A stretch of 38,140 nucleotides of DNA from an uncultured Porphyromonadaceae bacterium (GCA_945916235.1 CAMEGQ010000018.1:1-38140); one strand, 5' to 3'. Shown: positions 16,717 to 23,741, counted from the stretch's first letter. Notes: generated by a model not told the origin, from the sequence alone. Translations and numbers: made by a program.

Positions 16717-17034
16717 TTACTTGAATGCTTTGAGGAATGCCTTCGAGGCGGCGATGCCGTCGGCATAGGAAACGGGGGCGTAGGGATCGGCCTCGTCTTT
16801 CTTGGATTCGACGACTTCGGAGGTGGGAGCGGCGGGCTCTTTGCGGAGCTGGGCGATAGTTCGGTCGCGTTCGGCGAGCTGCGACTTTAGCTCTGCAATC
16901 TCGGCATCCTTTTCGGAGGCCTGCTGTGCGGCTGCAGATTCAGGCGCGGCCTGAGGCTCGGCCTGCTGAGCTGCCTGTGCCTGCGACTCCGGAACGGGAG
17001 CCGGCTGTGCGGAGGGAGAGGTAGGTTTGTCCAT
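16717..17034 (-). CDS. possible nested scaffold protein (internal start)
   Basis: An ATG at 17034 inside the protease gene would give a 105-aa protein made only of the linker, coiled coil and C-terminal tail. The 20 bp before it are strikingly A/T-rich (AAAATTTATCATCT) within a GC-rich gene, which is the usual look of a Bacteroidales start. Separate scaffold made from an internal start is known in lambda (C and Nu3). Not proven here. Confidence 0.4.
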   Translation of the reverse strand: MDKPTSPSAQPAPVPESQAQAAQQAEPQAAPESAAAQQASEKDAEIAELKSQLAERDRTIAQLRKEPAAPTSEVVESKKDEADPYAPVSYADGIAASKAFLKAFK

Positions 17035-17778
17035 AGATGATAAATTTTCTGGCTCGGAGCCGGGAGTGCCGTCATTGTCGGCATGTTCCGTCGCCGGAGC
17101 ACTGTTGCTGTTGAATGATCTGAGGAATGCGAAGAAGCGGTCGAGCATCGAGCCCTTCTTCCCTGAGTAGCCGGGAGGGAGTGGAATGCCCGCCGAAGAG
17201 ATGGCTGCTGCCGATTCGGGGGAGAGAGGCTGTTTGTCCTCTGCGTCGTCGGTGATTTCGTCGACGAAGCCCCATTCGAGCGCCTCCTGCGCGGTGAGCC
17301 AGGAATCCTTGCTCATGAGCTGAAGAAGCTCCTCCTTCGACTTTTTGCAGCGGCGGGCGTAGAGCCCGGCGACGATGGCGTCGATGTTCTGCTGATCCTC
17401 CTTCTGCTTTTCGAGCTTGCGGATATGTTCGTCGAGCTGATCGGCGTTCATGTAGTCCCACTCGAAAACGAGGTTCGAGCAACGGTGCACGAGGAAGGCT
17501 GCGTCGGCGTCGATGGTGATGCGCTTCGCGCCCATGGCGGCGATAGTGGCTGCGGAGGCCGACTGGCCGATAAAGTGCACGTGTACGTTGCCGTGGATCT
17601 TGAAGAGCGACGAGATGGCAAGCCCCTCGTGGGTGTAGCCACCGAGGGAATTGATCAGCACGTTGACCTCCGTGTCTTTGTACTTCTCGAGGATCCAGTT
17701 TACCATGTCGGAAGTGAAGTTGCCCGACCAGCGGGAGCCGACTTCACCCTTGAGGAAGATGTGGAAATTTTTTGGCAT
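16717..17778 (-). CDS. Clp-type head maturation protease with scaffold tail
   Basis: This 353-aa protein has an N-terminal S14 (ClpP-like) domain with catalytic Ser75 (GQSASAA), His98 (LVHRC) and probably Asp158 (KDSWLTAQEALEWGFVDEI). A Pro/Ala/Gln-rich linker and a coiled coil (about 285-320) follow, as expected for a fused capsid scaffold. It would shape the prohead and then cut itself and the capsid arm. The start at 17778 is used because the upstream in-frame ATG (17976) only adds shadow residues of the previous gene. Confidence 0.9.
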   Translation of the reverse strand: MPKNFHIFLKGEVGSRWSGNFTSDMVNWILEKYKDTEVNVLINSLGGYTHEGLAISSLFKIHGNVHVHFIGQSASAATIAAMGAKRITIDADAAFLVHRCSNLVFEWDYMNADQLDEHIRKLEKQKEDQQNIDAIVAGLYARRCKKSKEELLQLMSKDSWLTAQEALEWGFVDEITDDAEDKQPLSPESAAAISSAGIPLPPGYSGKKGSMLDRFFAFLRSFNSNSAPATEHADNDGTPGSEPENLSSMDKPTSPSAQPAPVPESQAQAAQQAEPQAAPESAAAQQASEKDAEIAELKSQLAERDRTIAQLRKEPAAPTSEVVESKKDEADPYAPVSYADGIAASKAFLKAFK

Positions 17779-17834
17779 AGTTCGGCAAAGAATTATGCAC
17801 CAAAAATAAGCATCCCGCAGGGAGGCAAAAAAGA

Positions 17835-18248
17835 CTATAAAACGCAGGGGATCGCCGATTTCAGGGCGATATGGGTGATTTTGTAGGTCCTGACGGCGGC
17901 ATCGCCGGAGGGAGAGCCGGCGGTTTCGGAATAGTTGACCTGGGGATATTTCGGCTCGCGCGTGCCGACGAGCCATTGCTTTCCCGAAGCGCCGGTGAGG
18001 ATGAAGGCGAGATGCCTTCCTTCTGGGAGGATGTCGGATGTGGCGAATTCGAGAGTCGTTTTTTCCTGACGGCCGCCGGAAGAGAGCGAGCCTTCGGTCT
18101 CGAACTTCGGGTCGCCGTAGAAGCGGACCTCGACGGCAGGGAGGGCGAGATCTACGACGGCGCCGCAGATAGACTGCTGCATTGCGTGCGGCTGGATGTT
18201 GGCGCAGTCAGTGTAACGGATGGAGACAATACCGGGGAGAGTGTTCAT
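17835..18248 (-). CDS. hypothetical phage protein (137 aa)
   Basis: This 137-aa, beta-rich protein has Cys residues near the N-terminus (TDCANIQPHAM, ICGAVVDLAL) and a C-terminal KITHIALKSA segment. It precedes the head protease by 56 bp. No family is recognised. Its place suggests a head-assembly or minor virion protein. Confidence 0.6.
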   Translation of the reverse strand: MNTLPGIVSIRYTDCANIQPHAMQQSICGAVVDLALPAVEVRFYGDPKFETEGSLSSGGRQEKTTLEFATSDILPEGRHLAFILTGASGKQWLVGTREPKYPQVNYSETAGSPSGDAAVRTYKITHIALKSAIPCVL

Positions 18249-18273
18249 GAGCTTTACGTTTTGAGCCCGCTCC

Positions 18274-18309
18274 GGGCGTTTTGGTCGGTTTGGGCGTTTT
18301 GGTCGGTTT
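18274..18309. repeat. 18-bp perfect tandem repeat (two copies)
   Basis: GGGCGTTTTGGTCGGTTT occurs twice head-to-tail in the 91-bp gap between two late genes. No coding role is visible. Confidence 0.9.
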
Positions 18310-18339
18310 GGTAATTTTCGCGCCTGAAGTCAACGCGAT

Positions 18340-18810
18340 TTAACAAATTTTAACGCGGCTTCTGATCGACTTGTCGCGGAGCCGTTTGAACATCTGGCGT
18401 ATGGTCTCCCAGTTCTTCTCTGTCGGCTCGATGCCATGGGAGGCCATGAAGGCGTAGATGATGTCGGTGATCACCACGTCGCGGGAGTAGAAGCATGAGA
18501 GTTCTCGGTCGACGAGCGCCTTGAAATTGCGCTTGATGGCCGAGACAAGGGCTTTCTCCCCCTCCGCTGTCAGAAAGTTGTGATGGTCGGGGTTCATGCC
18601 CTTGAACGTCGGCACTTCGACGGGGAGGAGGCCGGTTGTGTCGCCTTCGGCATACTCCGGCGGACGGCGGCGCAGGAAGCGCGAGAGGATGGCGTGACAG
18701 TTGGAGCCGCGCTCGAATTCCACCCGTTTGAGGCCGGGATTCCAGAAATCGTGTCGCAGCCATTGGTCGAGATACTCCGGCACGCTGATATAGATGTTGT
18801 ATTGCGACAT
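18340..18810 (-). CDS. hypothetical protein, first gene of the late operon
   Basis: This 156-aa protein begins MSQYNIYISVPEYLDQWLRHDFW; the C-terminal third is helical and basic (FKRLRDKSIRSRVKIC). It starts about 15 bp after a predicted transcription start. Its rank as first late gene and the basic helices would suit a regulator or DNA-binding protein, but I recognise no HTH. The larger in-frame ATG at 19098 runs through the A/T-rich promoter region and is not used. Confidence 0.65.
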   Translation of the reverse strand: MSQYNIYISVPEYLDQWLRHDFWNPGLKRVEFERGSNCHAILSRFLRRRPPEYAEGDTTGLLPVEVPTFKGMNPDHHNFLTAEGEKALVSAIKRNFKALVDRELSCFYSRDVVITDIIYAFMASHGIEPTEKNWETIRQMFKRLRDKSIRSRVKIC

Positions 18811-18831
18811 GTAATATCCTGAATAACAATG

Positions 18832-18839
18832 CAAAGATA
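18832..18839 (-). promoter_or_regulatory. late promoter -7 box
   Basis: On the minus strand TATCTTTG followed by CA matches the Bacteroidales -7 box TAnnTTTG exactly. No TTTG is found at the right distance; a CGTTTTC lies about 14 bp upstream. It lies 21 bp before the first late gene, so it probably starts the leftward structural transcript, perhaps with an activator in place of the -33 box. Confidence 0.55.
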
Positions 18840-18990
18840 ATATAAAATTTCTGAAAACGAGGAATTTGACATTAACAAAACGCGATATTATGTCGGGATC
18901 GCAGAAAAAATTTCTGAGCCAACCTCCACTTTTTTCTGATGCGGTAGTGCTGATTGGGTATAAATAGCTGAATAATAGATAGATATTACA

Positions 18991-19140
18991 GTACTTTTTA
19001 CTAAAAAAATTCGTACTGTAATAGTACTTTCTGCGATAAAGTTTGTACTGCTGTACTTTTGTACTGAAAAGTGCTGAAAAAGTACTTTTGTAAATCACTG
19101 ATTTACAAATGAAAACATCGGCACAGTACTAAAGTACTTT
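18991..19140. promoter_or_regulatory. cluster of GTAC sites upstream of the late promoter
   Basis: Nine GTAC tetramers occur in 147 bp, mostly as AGTACTTTT or GTACTG. They include a perfect 10-bp palindrome (AAAGTACTTT, 19131-19140). A 9-bp inverted repeat with a 5-bp spacer lies at 19087-19109. A rightward promoter-like pair, TTTG (19058-19061) and TACTTTTG (19083-19090), 21 bp apart, overlaps the cluster. This looks like a multi-site operator, an activator-binding region or an origin. Confidence 0.55.
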
Positions 19141-19185
19141 TATTTTAGACTATTGCACACAAGAAAAAAATAATTATAGAAAAAT

Positions 19186-19201
19186 TGTTTCACGTGGAAC
19201 T
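19186..19201. promoter_or_regulatory. parS-like site
   Basis: TGTTTCACGTGGAACT matches the ParB-binding parS consensus (TGTTTCACGTGAAACA) at 14 of 16 positions, with an intact CACGTG centre. No parA or parB gene lies in the window, so any ParB would come from the host or another part of the genome. Confidence 0.45.
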
Positions 19202-19567
19202 TAAATATTTGAAAAATAGCGAGATAACCCCGAATAACGTACGATAGAGGGGTGCGCGCCCCCGCGCCCCCTTTTGATTGATCGTTGGAAATCGTGCTGC
19301 TGTGCCGGAGCACTTCCGCACCCTCGGCCCCGTTTCTCTTTCTCAGGGGCGCGGGGAGCGTCGGCAGGCAGGCTGCCAAGGTGTGCGTAACTTGCTGGGA
19401 AATACCTTGCTCAGGTGATTTATAACAGCTAACTTTGTACCTGACATTGATAATCAGTAAGTTCATATTCTGTTTTGAGTTTAGTTGGGTTTCAAGATTG
19501 TCGTTTTTTCAGTTTTGTTAAGCATCTCCGAAATCTTTTTCATCAAAGTACCTGTCATCGAAAATTA
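19202..19567. other. gene-poor intergenic stretch
   Basis: I see no gene here. A GC-rich island (about 19240-19385) interrupts A/T-rich DNA. It contains a hairpin at 19249-19271 (GGGG, bulged T, GCGC and complements) followed by TTTT in the rightward sense, a possible rightward terminator. A 108-codon minus-strand open frame (19140-19466) crosses the border of the two base compositions and has no protein-like features. Confidence 0.5.
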
Positions 19568-19600
19568 AGAGCCGCTTCTGCGAGATGCAGAGGCGGCTCT
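19568..19600 (-). terminator. terminator at the end of the early region
   Basis: A 14-bp stem (one G-T pair) with a 5-base loop lies 31 bp after the stop of the last early gene. TTAATTTT follows on the minus strand. Confidence 0.8.
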
Positions 19601-19631
19601 GGTTATATTACCACTGTTGGCTATTGGCCGG

Positions 19632-19931
19632 CTATTCCGGACGCATGAGCCATCCGAACGAGCCGGAGCTGTTGCGCCCGGGACGGAAACCGTAGAAGAG
19701 CATGGCGGCGTTGACTTCGTCGTGAGTGAGGTCGGCCATCTCCTGGAGGTCGGCTATGATGTCGGCGGTGGGGCGCACCAATACCCCTTTCTCAAAAACG
19801 AGGGGGGCGGAGAATCCGGTGAGATACTCACCGAGGATCTGCATGTTTGGCGACGCTTTGACTTCGCCGCTGTCGGGGATGTCTTTCCCGGCGGTGGTGC
19901 GCATGAAGTCGTCGATCTTCTTATTGTCCAT
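19632..19931 (-). CDS. hypothetical protein (99 aa)
   Basis: This 99-aa protein (MDNKKIDDFM...) has a helical C-terminal part and a final RNSSGSFGWLMRPE. The start at 19931 is chosen over ATGs at 19937 and 20132 because AGGAGG lies 8 bp before it, the best spacing. It overlaps the upstream gene by 11 bp. No family is recognised. It is the last of three small genes behind the structured leader at 20.5-20.7 kb. Confidence 0.7.
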   Translation of the reverse strand: MDNKKIDDFMRTTAGKDIPDSGEVKASPNMQILGEYLTGFSAPLVFEKGVLVRPTADIIADLQEMADLTHDEVNAAMLFYGFRPGRNSSGSFGWLMRPE

Positions 19932-20223
19932 CTCCATCACCTCCTTCCTCGTCGACTTCGTCTTTGTCCTCGACGATATCGGCATCGGCGACGAAGTCAT
20001 AAACCACATTAGGGTAGGCGAGGCCGTGCATCCTGATGTAGGTGCCGAGGACGTTGTGGAGAGTGACCAGGTCGGCCGCGTTCTCGAGGTCGATGCTGCC
20101 GAGACCGGTGATCTCGTCGTATGTTTCGACATACGCCGAGACTGAGAAATGCTCCTTGTCGGGAGTGCCTTCCGGCGAGAAGCTCACCTCCCGGGCGATC
20201 TTGAAATCAGGCTTCGGGCTCAT
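19921..20223 (-). CDS. hypothetical acidic protein (100 aa)
   Basis: This 100-aa protein ends in a strongly acidic tail (VADADIVEDKDEVDEEGGDGDGQ). A canonical AAAGGAGGTG lies 6 bp before the ATG, and ATGA overlaps the stop of the membrane-protein gene upstream. No domain is recognised. Acidic tails occur in DNA mimics and in protein-interaction tails; nothing more can be said. Confidence 0.7.
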   Translation of the reverse strand: MSPKPDFKIAREVSFSPEGTPDKEHFSVSAYVETYDEITGLGSIDLENAADLVTLHNVLGTYIRMHGLAYPNVVYDFVADADIVEDKDEVDEEGGDGDGQ

Positions 20224-20471
20224 GCTTCACCTCCTTTCCGGCAGGCGAGACGGACGAAGCCGAGGGCGACGAACGCGGCGGCGAAGGTGATGGGATCAGA
20301 GCCGAGAAGCGCACCTGCATAGCAAGCGGCGGCGCTGATGACGGCGAGGGTCAGAGACTTGCGGCGTGCGAGTGAGATAGCACGTGCGCACATTTTCCGT
20401 ACATTGACGGCACGGAGGGCGCGGGAGGCGCGGACTGCGGGCGCATGGCCCTGGATTGTTAATGCATTCAT
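20220..20471 (-). CDS. small membrane protein (83 aa)
   Basis: This 83-aa protein has a basic N-terminus (RASRALRAVNVRKMCARAISLARRK) and two hydrophobic segments (about 40-56 and 60-74). It is the first gene after the structured leader RNA. The ATG lies only a few bases after the last repeat of that leader, so leader folding could control its translation. Function unknown. Confidence 0.6.
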   Translation of the reverse strand: MNALTIQGHAPAVRASRALRAVNVRKMCARAISLARRKSLTLAVISAAACYAGALLGSDPITFAAAFVALGFVRLACRKGGEA

Positions 20472-20499
20472 ATAGCATCAGTGATGTAGCAGGCAGACT

Positions 20500-20577
20500 A
20501 AAAAAACGGCTGCCGTTCCGCTGCTACACCACTGATGCCGTCTCTTGCGAGCGCAACCTTGATACGGAACGACAGCC
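20500..20577 (-). terminator. terminator 2 of the leader
   Basis: A 13-bp stem (20565-20577 with 20508-20520, one G-T pair) has a 44-base loop and is followed by seven T on the minus strand. The loop holds arm A', which can pair with arm A downstream or A3 upstream. Confidence 0.65.
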
Positions 20578-20603
20578 TTATAAGTGCTATCGATTACGGG
20601 CAT

Positions 20604-20645
20604 AAAAAAAGCCCGAAAGAAGTCGAGCATTAACCGCGCTCGGGC
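20604..20645 (-). terminator. terminator 1 of the leader
   Basis: GCCCGA pairs with TCGGGC, followed by seven T on the minus strand. It lies about 25-65 bases after the predicted start, so it would release a short RNA of about 65 bases. An inner CGAGC/GCTCG pair competes for some of the same bases. Confidence 0.7.
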
Positions 20646-20676
20646 GAGACAGGCAGCTGTCAGTGATGTAGCACTG

Positions 20677-20708
20677 CAAATTTACGACAAAAAAACGACA
20701 GTGCCAAA
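20677..20708 (-). promoter_or_regulatory. promoter of the leader and three small genes
   Basis: On the minus strand TTTG (20705-20708), 20 bp, then TAAATTTG (20677-20684) matches the Bacteroidales promoter in both boxes and in spacing. GTCG precedes and CAGT follows the -7 box, as at 21899. Confidence 0.8.
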
Positions 20709-20726
20709 CAAAATGGGAAATAATTT

Positions 20727-21656
20727 TTATTTCCCGGCATTGAGCATTTCGAGGAAGTCTTGCTCGTCGATAATCTCAATGGCGCATCCCTTTTCCTTGT
20801 ACTTTGCGGCAGTCTTCATCTTTCCGCTCAGACCTTTTTCGCCCACTACGCGGAGATCCTGGACTCCGACAACAAGAAAGTCTGTGTCCATGGTGAGACG
20901 CTCCGGGGCGAAACCTCCAATGCGGACGACAGCAGCACGAGCGTCATCACGCTTCATGGACTCCATCTTGCCGGTAAAAACTACGTTCATGCCGTAGAGA
21001 TCATTGTCGGGTTGAGCGTCGACAGGGATTGATGACTGGTCGAATTCCGGACGATCCTTGCGCTTTGAATAGTCTCTCTTACATAATGACGGAGTGAATG
21101 TTTCCGGAGATAATAGTCCTTCCTGGATCTTGGCGGTCGAGAGGAATGCTTCGAGGGATTCCTCGGCGACATTCTCCAGTCCCTTCAATGCGAGGTCAGC
21201 CCAGCGTTCCGCGATGGCTACCGGTTCATCTGTTGTGATGCAGTCGTTATACAACAGATAACTCAGATAGTCGAGGCTGTACGATACTTCGTCCATGGTC
21301 TTTCGACATATTGCCTTCGCGTTACAGTATCGAATAGGCTTGAAATCCACTCCCAGGCGTGTGAGCGTTCCGTGTAAGCTCCTGGCCGCATATCCCTCAG
21401 CGGATGACATACACATGTCGTATCGGTCGAGAATGGACTGAACTTCGGCCCACTTGTCGCTGTACGACGGGGAAGAATTCACATCCGTTTCTTTGATTCC
21501 GGACATGACGAAATAAAACGGTGCCTCCGGGTTCAGGAAAAACTCTTGAGACTGCTGGCGGATTCCATCAACGACCGGGACGATTATAAGGTGACATACG
21601 GAGTCCTGATCCATATTGACGTTCTCTGCGTGTATTAATGCGAATGTCGGTTTCAT
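20727..21656 (-). CDS. degenerate DnaQ-like exonuclease fused to a BRCT domain
   Basis: In this 309-aa protein residues 1-180 follow the order of a DEDD 3'-5' exonuclease (FALIHAENVN at the start; strand and helix pattern to ITTDEPVAIAERW). However, the first Asp of the D-x-E motif is His, the H-N-x-x-F-D motif is missing, and the last metal ligands are not clear. Residues about 222-309 form a BRCT domain (GMNVVFTGKMESMKRDDARAAVVRIGG). The exonuclease half is probably inactive, leaving a protein-binding or DNA-end-binding BRCT. It lies in the early region, last before the leader promoter. Confidence 0.72.
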   Translation of the reverse strand: MKPTFALIHAENVNMDQDSVCHLIIVPVVDGIRQQSQEFFLNPEAPFYFVMSGIKETDVNSSPSYSDKWAEVQSILDRYDMCMSSAEGYAARSLHGTLTRLGVDFKPIRYCNAKAICRKTMDEVSYSLDYLSYLLYNDCITTDEPVAIAERWADLALKGLENVAEESLEAFLSTAKIQEGLLSPETFTPSLCKRDYSKRKDRPEFDQSSIPVDAQPDNDLYGMNVVFTGKMESMKRDDARAAVVRIGGFAPERLTMDTDFLVVGVQDLRVVGEKGLSGKMKTAAKYKEKGCAIEIIDEQDFLEMLNAGK

Positions 21657-21657
21657 A

Positions 21658-21882
21658 TTACTGCCCTTTATCGTTAGGTTCGTCAGGTTGCTTCTTTCGT
21701 AGCAGATCGATTATTGTATCGAGGCGGTCGGTGATCGCCGCCACCAGCAGGATGACTATTCCGGCTCCGATACCGATGGCGGCAATCACGATGCTCGATT
21801 GGATAAGACCACCCACAATAGCGATGGCTATGACGATTGCACCTATCGGACCTATGCTTGATTTTGTTACTTGCGTTGCCAT
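21658..21882 (-). CDS. small membrane protein (74 aa)
   Basis: This 74-aa protein has two hydrophobic, Ile/Gly-rich membrane segments (about 10-27 and 30-48) and a charged C-terminus. The ATG at 21882 is used because an upstream ATG (21912) lies before the predicted promoter box. It is followed by the BRCT gene after one base. Function unknown; a holin-like pore is possible on topology alone. Confidence 0.6.
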   Translation of the reverse strand: MATQVTKSSIGPIGAIVIAIAIVGGLIQSSIVIAAIGIGAGIVILLVAAITDRLDTIIDLLRKKQPDEPNDKGQ

Positions 21883-21898
21883 ATTTGCTTTTTGACTG

Positions 21899-21906
21899 CA
21901 AATATA
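21899..21906 (-). promoter_or_regulatory. promoter -7 box for the membrane protein and BRCT genes
   Basis: TATATTTG on the minus strand matches TAnnTTTG, within GTCGTATATTTGCAGT, nearly the same string as at the 20677 promoter. No clear -33 TTTG is present. The predicted start lies about 10 bp before the ATG. Confidence 0.55.
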
Positions 21907-21932
21907 CGACATAAACGGAACATAGGCAAGAA

Positions 21933-21957
21933 CGCCCCCGCCGGGGAGGCGAGGGCG
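21933..21957 (-). terminator. terminator after the antirepressor gene
   Basis: A 10-bp GC stem (one G-T pair) with a 5-base loop lies 18 bp past the antirepressor stop, followed by TTCTT. It separates that transcript from the promoter at 21899. Confidence 0.7.
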
Positions 21958-21975
21958 CGGTGTGGAAGGGGTGGA

Positions 21976-22491
21976 TCAGAACAGCGTGGGCGTGGTGTCG
22001 AGGCGAGCCTTGCGGATGGCGTCGAGGTGTTCCTCGGCTTCCTTCTGGGCTGCTTTGGCAGCCTTGACACCCTTGATGGCCTCGTTGACGGCCTGCAGGG
22101 CTTTGATCTCGGCCTCGTTCTCCTCGACGCGACGGCGCAGAGACCCGGCGAAGTGGGTGTATAGTGCCTGGTAGCACTCCAGCTGATACTTCTCCACAAT
22201 GTCGCGGCGCTCCTCCGCCACGAGATTTGTGTCGATTGAGAAGAGCCATCCATATATGAATTCAAGAGGCAAGCAGACCATATCATAAGTCTTGCCGTCT
22301 GCTCCAGTTGTGTGTAAGTTACACACAACTGAACCAAGGATGCGATGTCGTTTCACGGCCTGGATCTGACCGGAAACATTTAGTGTGAGAGCGTCACAGA
22401 TAGGACGCACTGGAACGAAGAAGTTGTGCTCTTCGTCACGTACGGCAGCTATTTCGATGCCGTTTACTTTTGCGATGAATTGTTTGTCCAT
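21976..22491 (-). CDS. phage antirepressor (P22_AR_N type)
   Basis: This 171-aa protein has residues 1-110 that match the P22 antirepressor N-terminal pattern: FIAKVNGIEIAAVRDEEHNFFVPVRPICDAL, then KRHRILGSVVC and YDMVCLPLEFIYGWLFSID. The last 50 residues are a charged coiled coil. Antirepressors bind and block the prophage repressor and so favour lytic growth. P22 Ant carries a further C-terminal domain that is absent here. It ends the early transcript and lies 7 kb from its likely target at 29.3 kb. Confidence 0.85.
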   Translation of the reverse strand: MDKQFIAKVNGIEIAAVRDEEHNFFVPVRPICDALTLNVSGQIQAVKRHRILGSVVCNLHTTGADGKTYDMVCLPLEFIYGWLFSIDTNLVAEERRDIVEKYQLECYQALYTHFAGSLRRRVEENEAEIKALQAVNEAIKGVKAAKAAQKEAEEHLDAIRKARLDTTPTLF

Positions 22492-22533
22492 GATTGTTTG
22501 ATGTTATTTTGTTATGCCGATTTTCTCATTTCT

Positions 22534-23274
22534 TCATTGTCTTCTCGACTTTAGCACACTGAACTTATACGGCTCGTCATCCCAAGTCAGATTCGGGAGA
22601 TTCAGCAACTCAATGAGCATCGCCGTTCCCTCTTCGCCAATATACGACCCTCCTGCCGACGGGTCCCATCCCGATCCGTTTGCCCATTGACGGCGCACCG
22701 GCTTGGAGAGAAATGCGTATTGTTTCCCGTCAGGGTCAGTCGCAGTCCAATAGTCCACAACTTCGGGTTCAGAATCATCTACGGGTCGAACATTCATAAG
22801 TTCTCCACCCTCCTCACAAGTGAGCACGGTGCCGGAATGAACATTATGCCAATCATATTCATTGGCTAAAGCGGAGAGTATGGACTTGTATGTGGCATAG
22901 CCTTGCGCAACTTCCTTGCGGACATACTTGTTGGTCGTGTTCCGTCCGTCCCATCCGACGCAGTCGCAGTCACAGCCGAGATCCATCATCGGGCGCACGT
23001 TGTCGCGCATATGCTCGCCTATCTTGCGACCGTTGGGAAAAAGCATTAGGCAGTTCATCATTTGTGGCTGTCCGCCGAGGAAGCGCGTCACGTCCTCAAC
23101 CATGTCGGCTATGAGTCTCAGCTTCTCTTCGGTGCATTCTATGCGCCATTTGCGCTTCGGTGTGTATTCAGTCTTCTTCATTGTCTTCTTCTCTTTGGGT
23201 TGATAGCCTTGCAGAGCCTTAGTATATTCTTCATCGTAATGAGGAAGTGGTGTGGAGATTGACAGAGAGTTCAT
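22534..23274 (-). CDS. hypothetical protein (246 aa)
   Basis: This 246-aa protein has a Cys cluster (LGCDCDCVGWDGRN) and a region of WxxTDPDGKQYAFLSKPV style. Its ATGA overlaps the previous gene's stop. A second in-frame ATG at 23181 (MKKTEYTPKRKW) would give a shorter product that starts with a basic stretch. No domain is recognised. Confidence 0.65.
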   Translation of the reverse strand: MNSLSISTPLPHYDEEYTKALQGYQPKEKKTMKKTEYTPKRKWRIECTEEKLRLIADMVEDVTRFLGGQPQMMNCLMLFPNGRKIGEHMRDNVRPMMDLGCDCDCVGWDGRNTTNKYVRKEVAQGYATYKSILSALANEYDWHNVHSGTVLTCEEGGELMNVRPVDDSEPEVVDYWTATDPDGKQYAFLSKPVRRQWANGSGWDPSAGGSYIGEEGTAMLIELLNLPNLTWDDEPYKFSVLKSRRQ

Positions 23275-23738
23275 TCTGCACCTCCCTTCATGGACTGAGA
23301 GATCAGATCATCAGCGTACAGCAGGGCCACACGGTTGACTTCACTAATGAACTGCCTGCCGATCAAGCTTGGAAATTGAGATCCCGGTAGGTAGTAATGG
23401 AAATGTTCGCCCGGACCAGTCATTATTACGATGGCGAATTGTGCGGCAATTTTCAGACGGAGCATATTGCGGGCTTCCGCAAAATGTTCGACCAATTCGT
23501 GGTCTTGCACGATATGGTTATCGCAATTTGCGGAATCTTGCGATAAATTGCGATGTTCGAATACTGCATCTGAATATGGTTTGTCATTCGCATATGCGAA
23601 TCCCCTGTTGAATCCTGTCTCGAATGCGTCTTGAAATATGGATTTCCAATAATTATTGTCAATCGTATTGATTACGATAGCATCCCAGAATTCTTTCCAA
23701 CGCAATTCCAGCTCTTTTTCATACTGTTCTTTTGTCAT
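23271..23738 (-). CDS. hypothetical protein (155 aa)
   Basis: This 155-aa, mostly helical protein has an acidic, His-containing middle (VQDHELVEHFAEARN) and a C-terminal GPGEHFHYYLPG segment. It lies 3 bp after the upstream 80-aa gene and overlaps the 246-aa gene by 4 bp, so both are coupled. Function unknown. Confidence 0.65.
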   Translation of the reverse strand: MTKEQYEKELELRWKEFWDAIVINTIDNNYWKSIFQDAFETGFNRGFAYANDKPYSDAVFEHRNLSQDSANCDNHIVQDHELVEHFAEARNMLRLKIAAQFAIVIMTGPGEHFHYYLPGSQFPSLIGRQFISEVNRVALLYADDLISQSMKGGAE

Positions 23739-23741
23739 GGT

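Larger units (their letters stand above)
20472..20676 (-). ncRNA. structured leader RNA with two terminators and repeated arms
   Basis: Transcription from the promoter at 20677-20708 would start near 20670. In order along the RNA come arm A3 (20673-20661), terminator 1, the first strand of terminator 2, arm A' in its loop (20538-20522), the second strand of terminator 2, and arm A (20491-20475) just before the ATG at 20471. A and A3 share TGCTACATCACTG and both can pair with A' (17 bp with one G-T pair for A). The arms and terminator strands interleave, so alternative folds or a pseudoknot are possible. It may be a leader, a small RNA or an antitermination element. Confidence 0.6.

Noticed and set aside
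19140-19466. Minus-strand open frame of 108 codons in the control region
   Set aside because: It spans A/T-rich and GC-rich parts with no protein-like features and crosses the parS-like site and the GC-rich hairpin.
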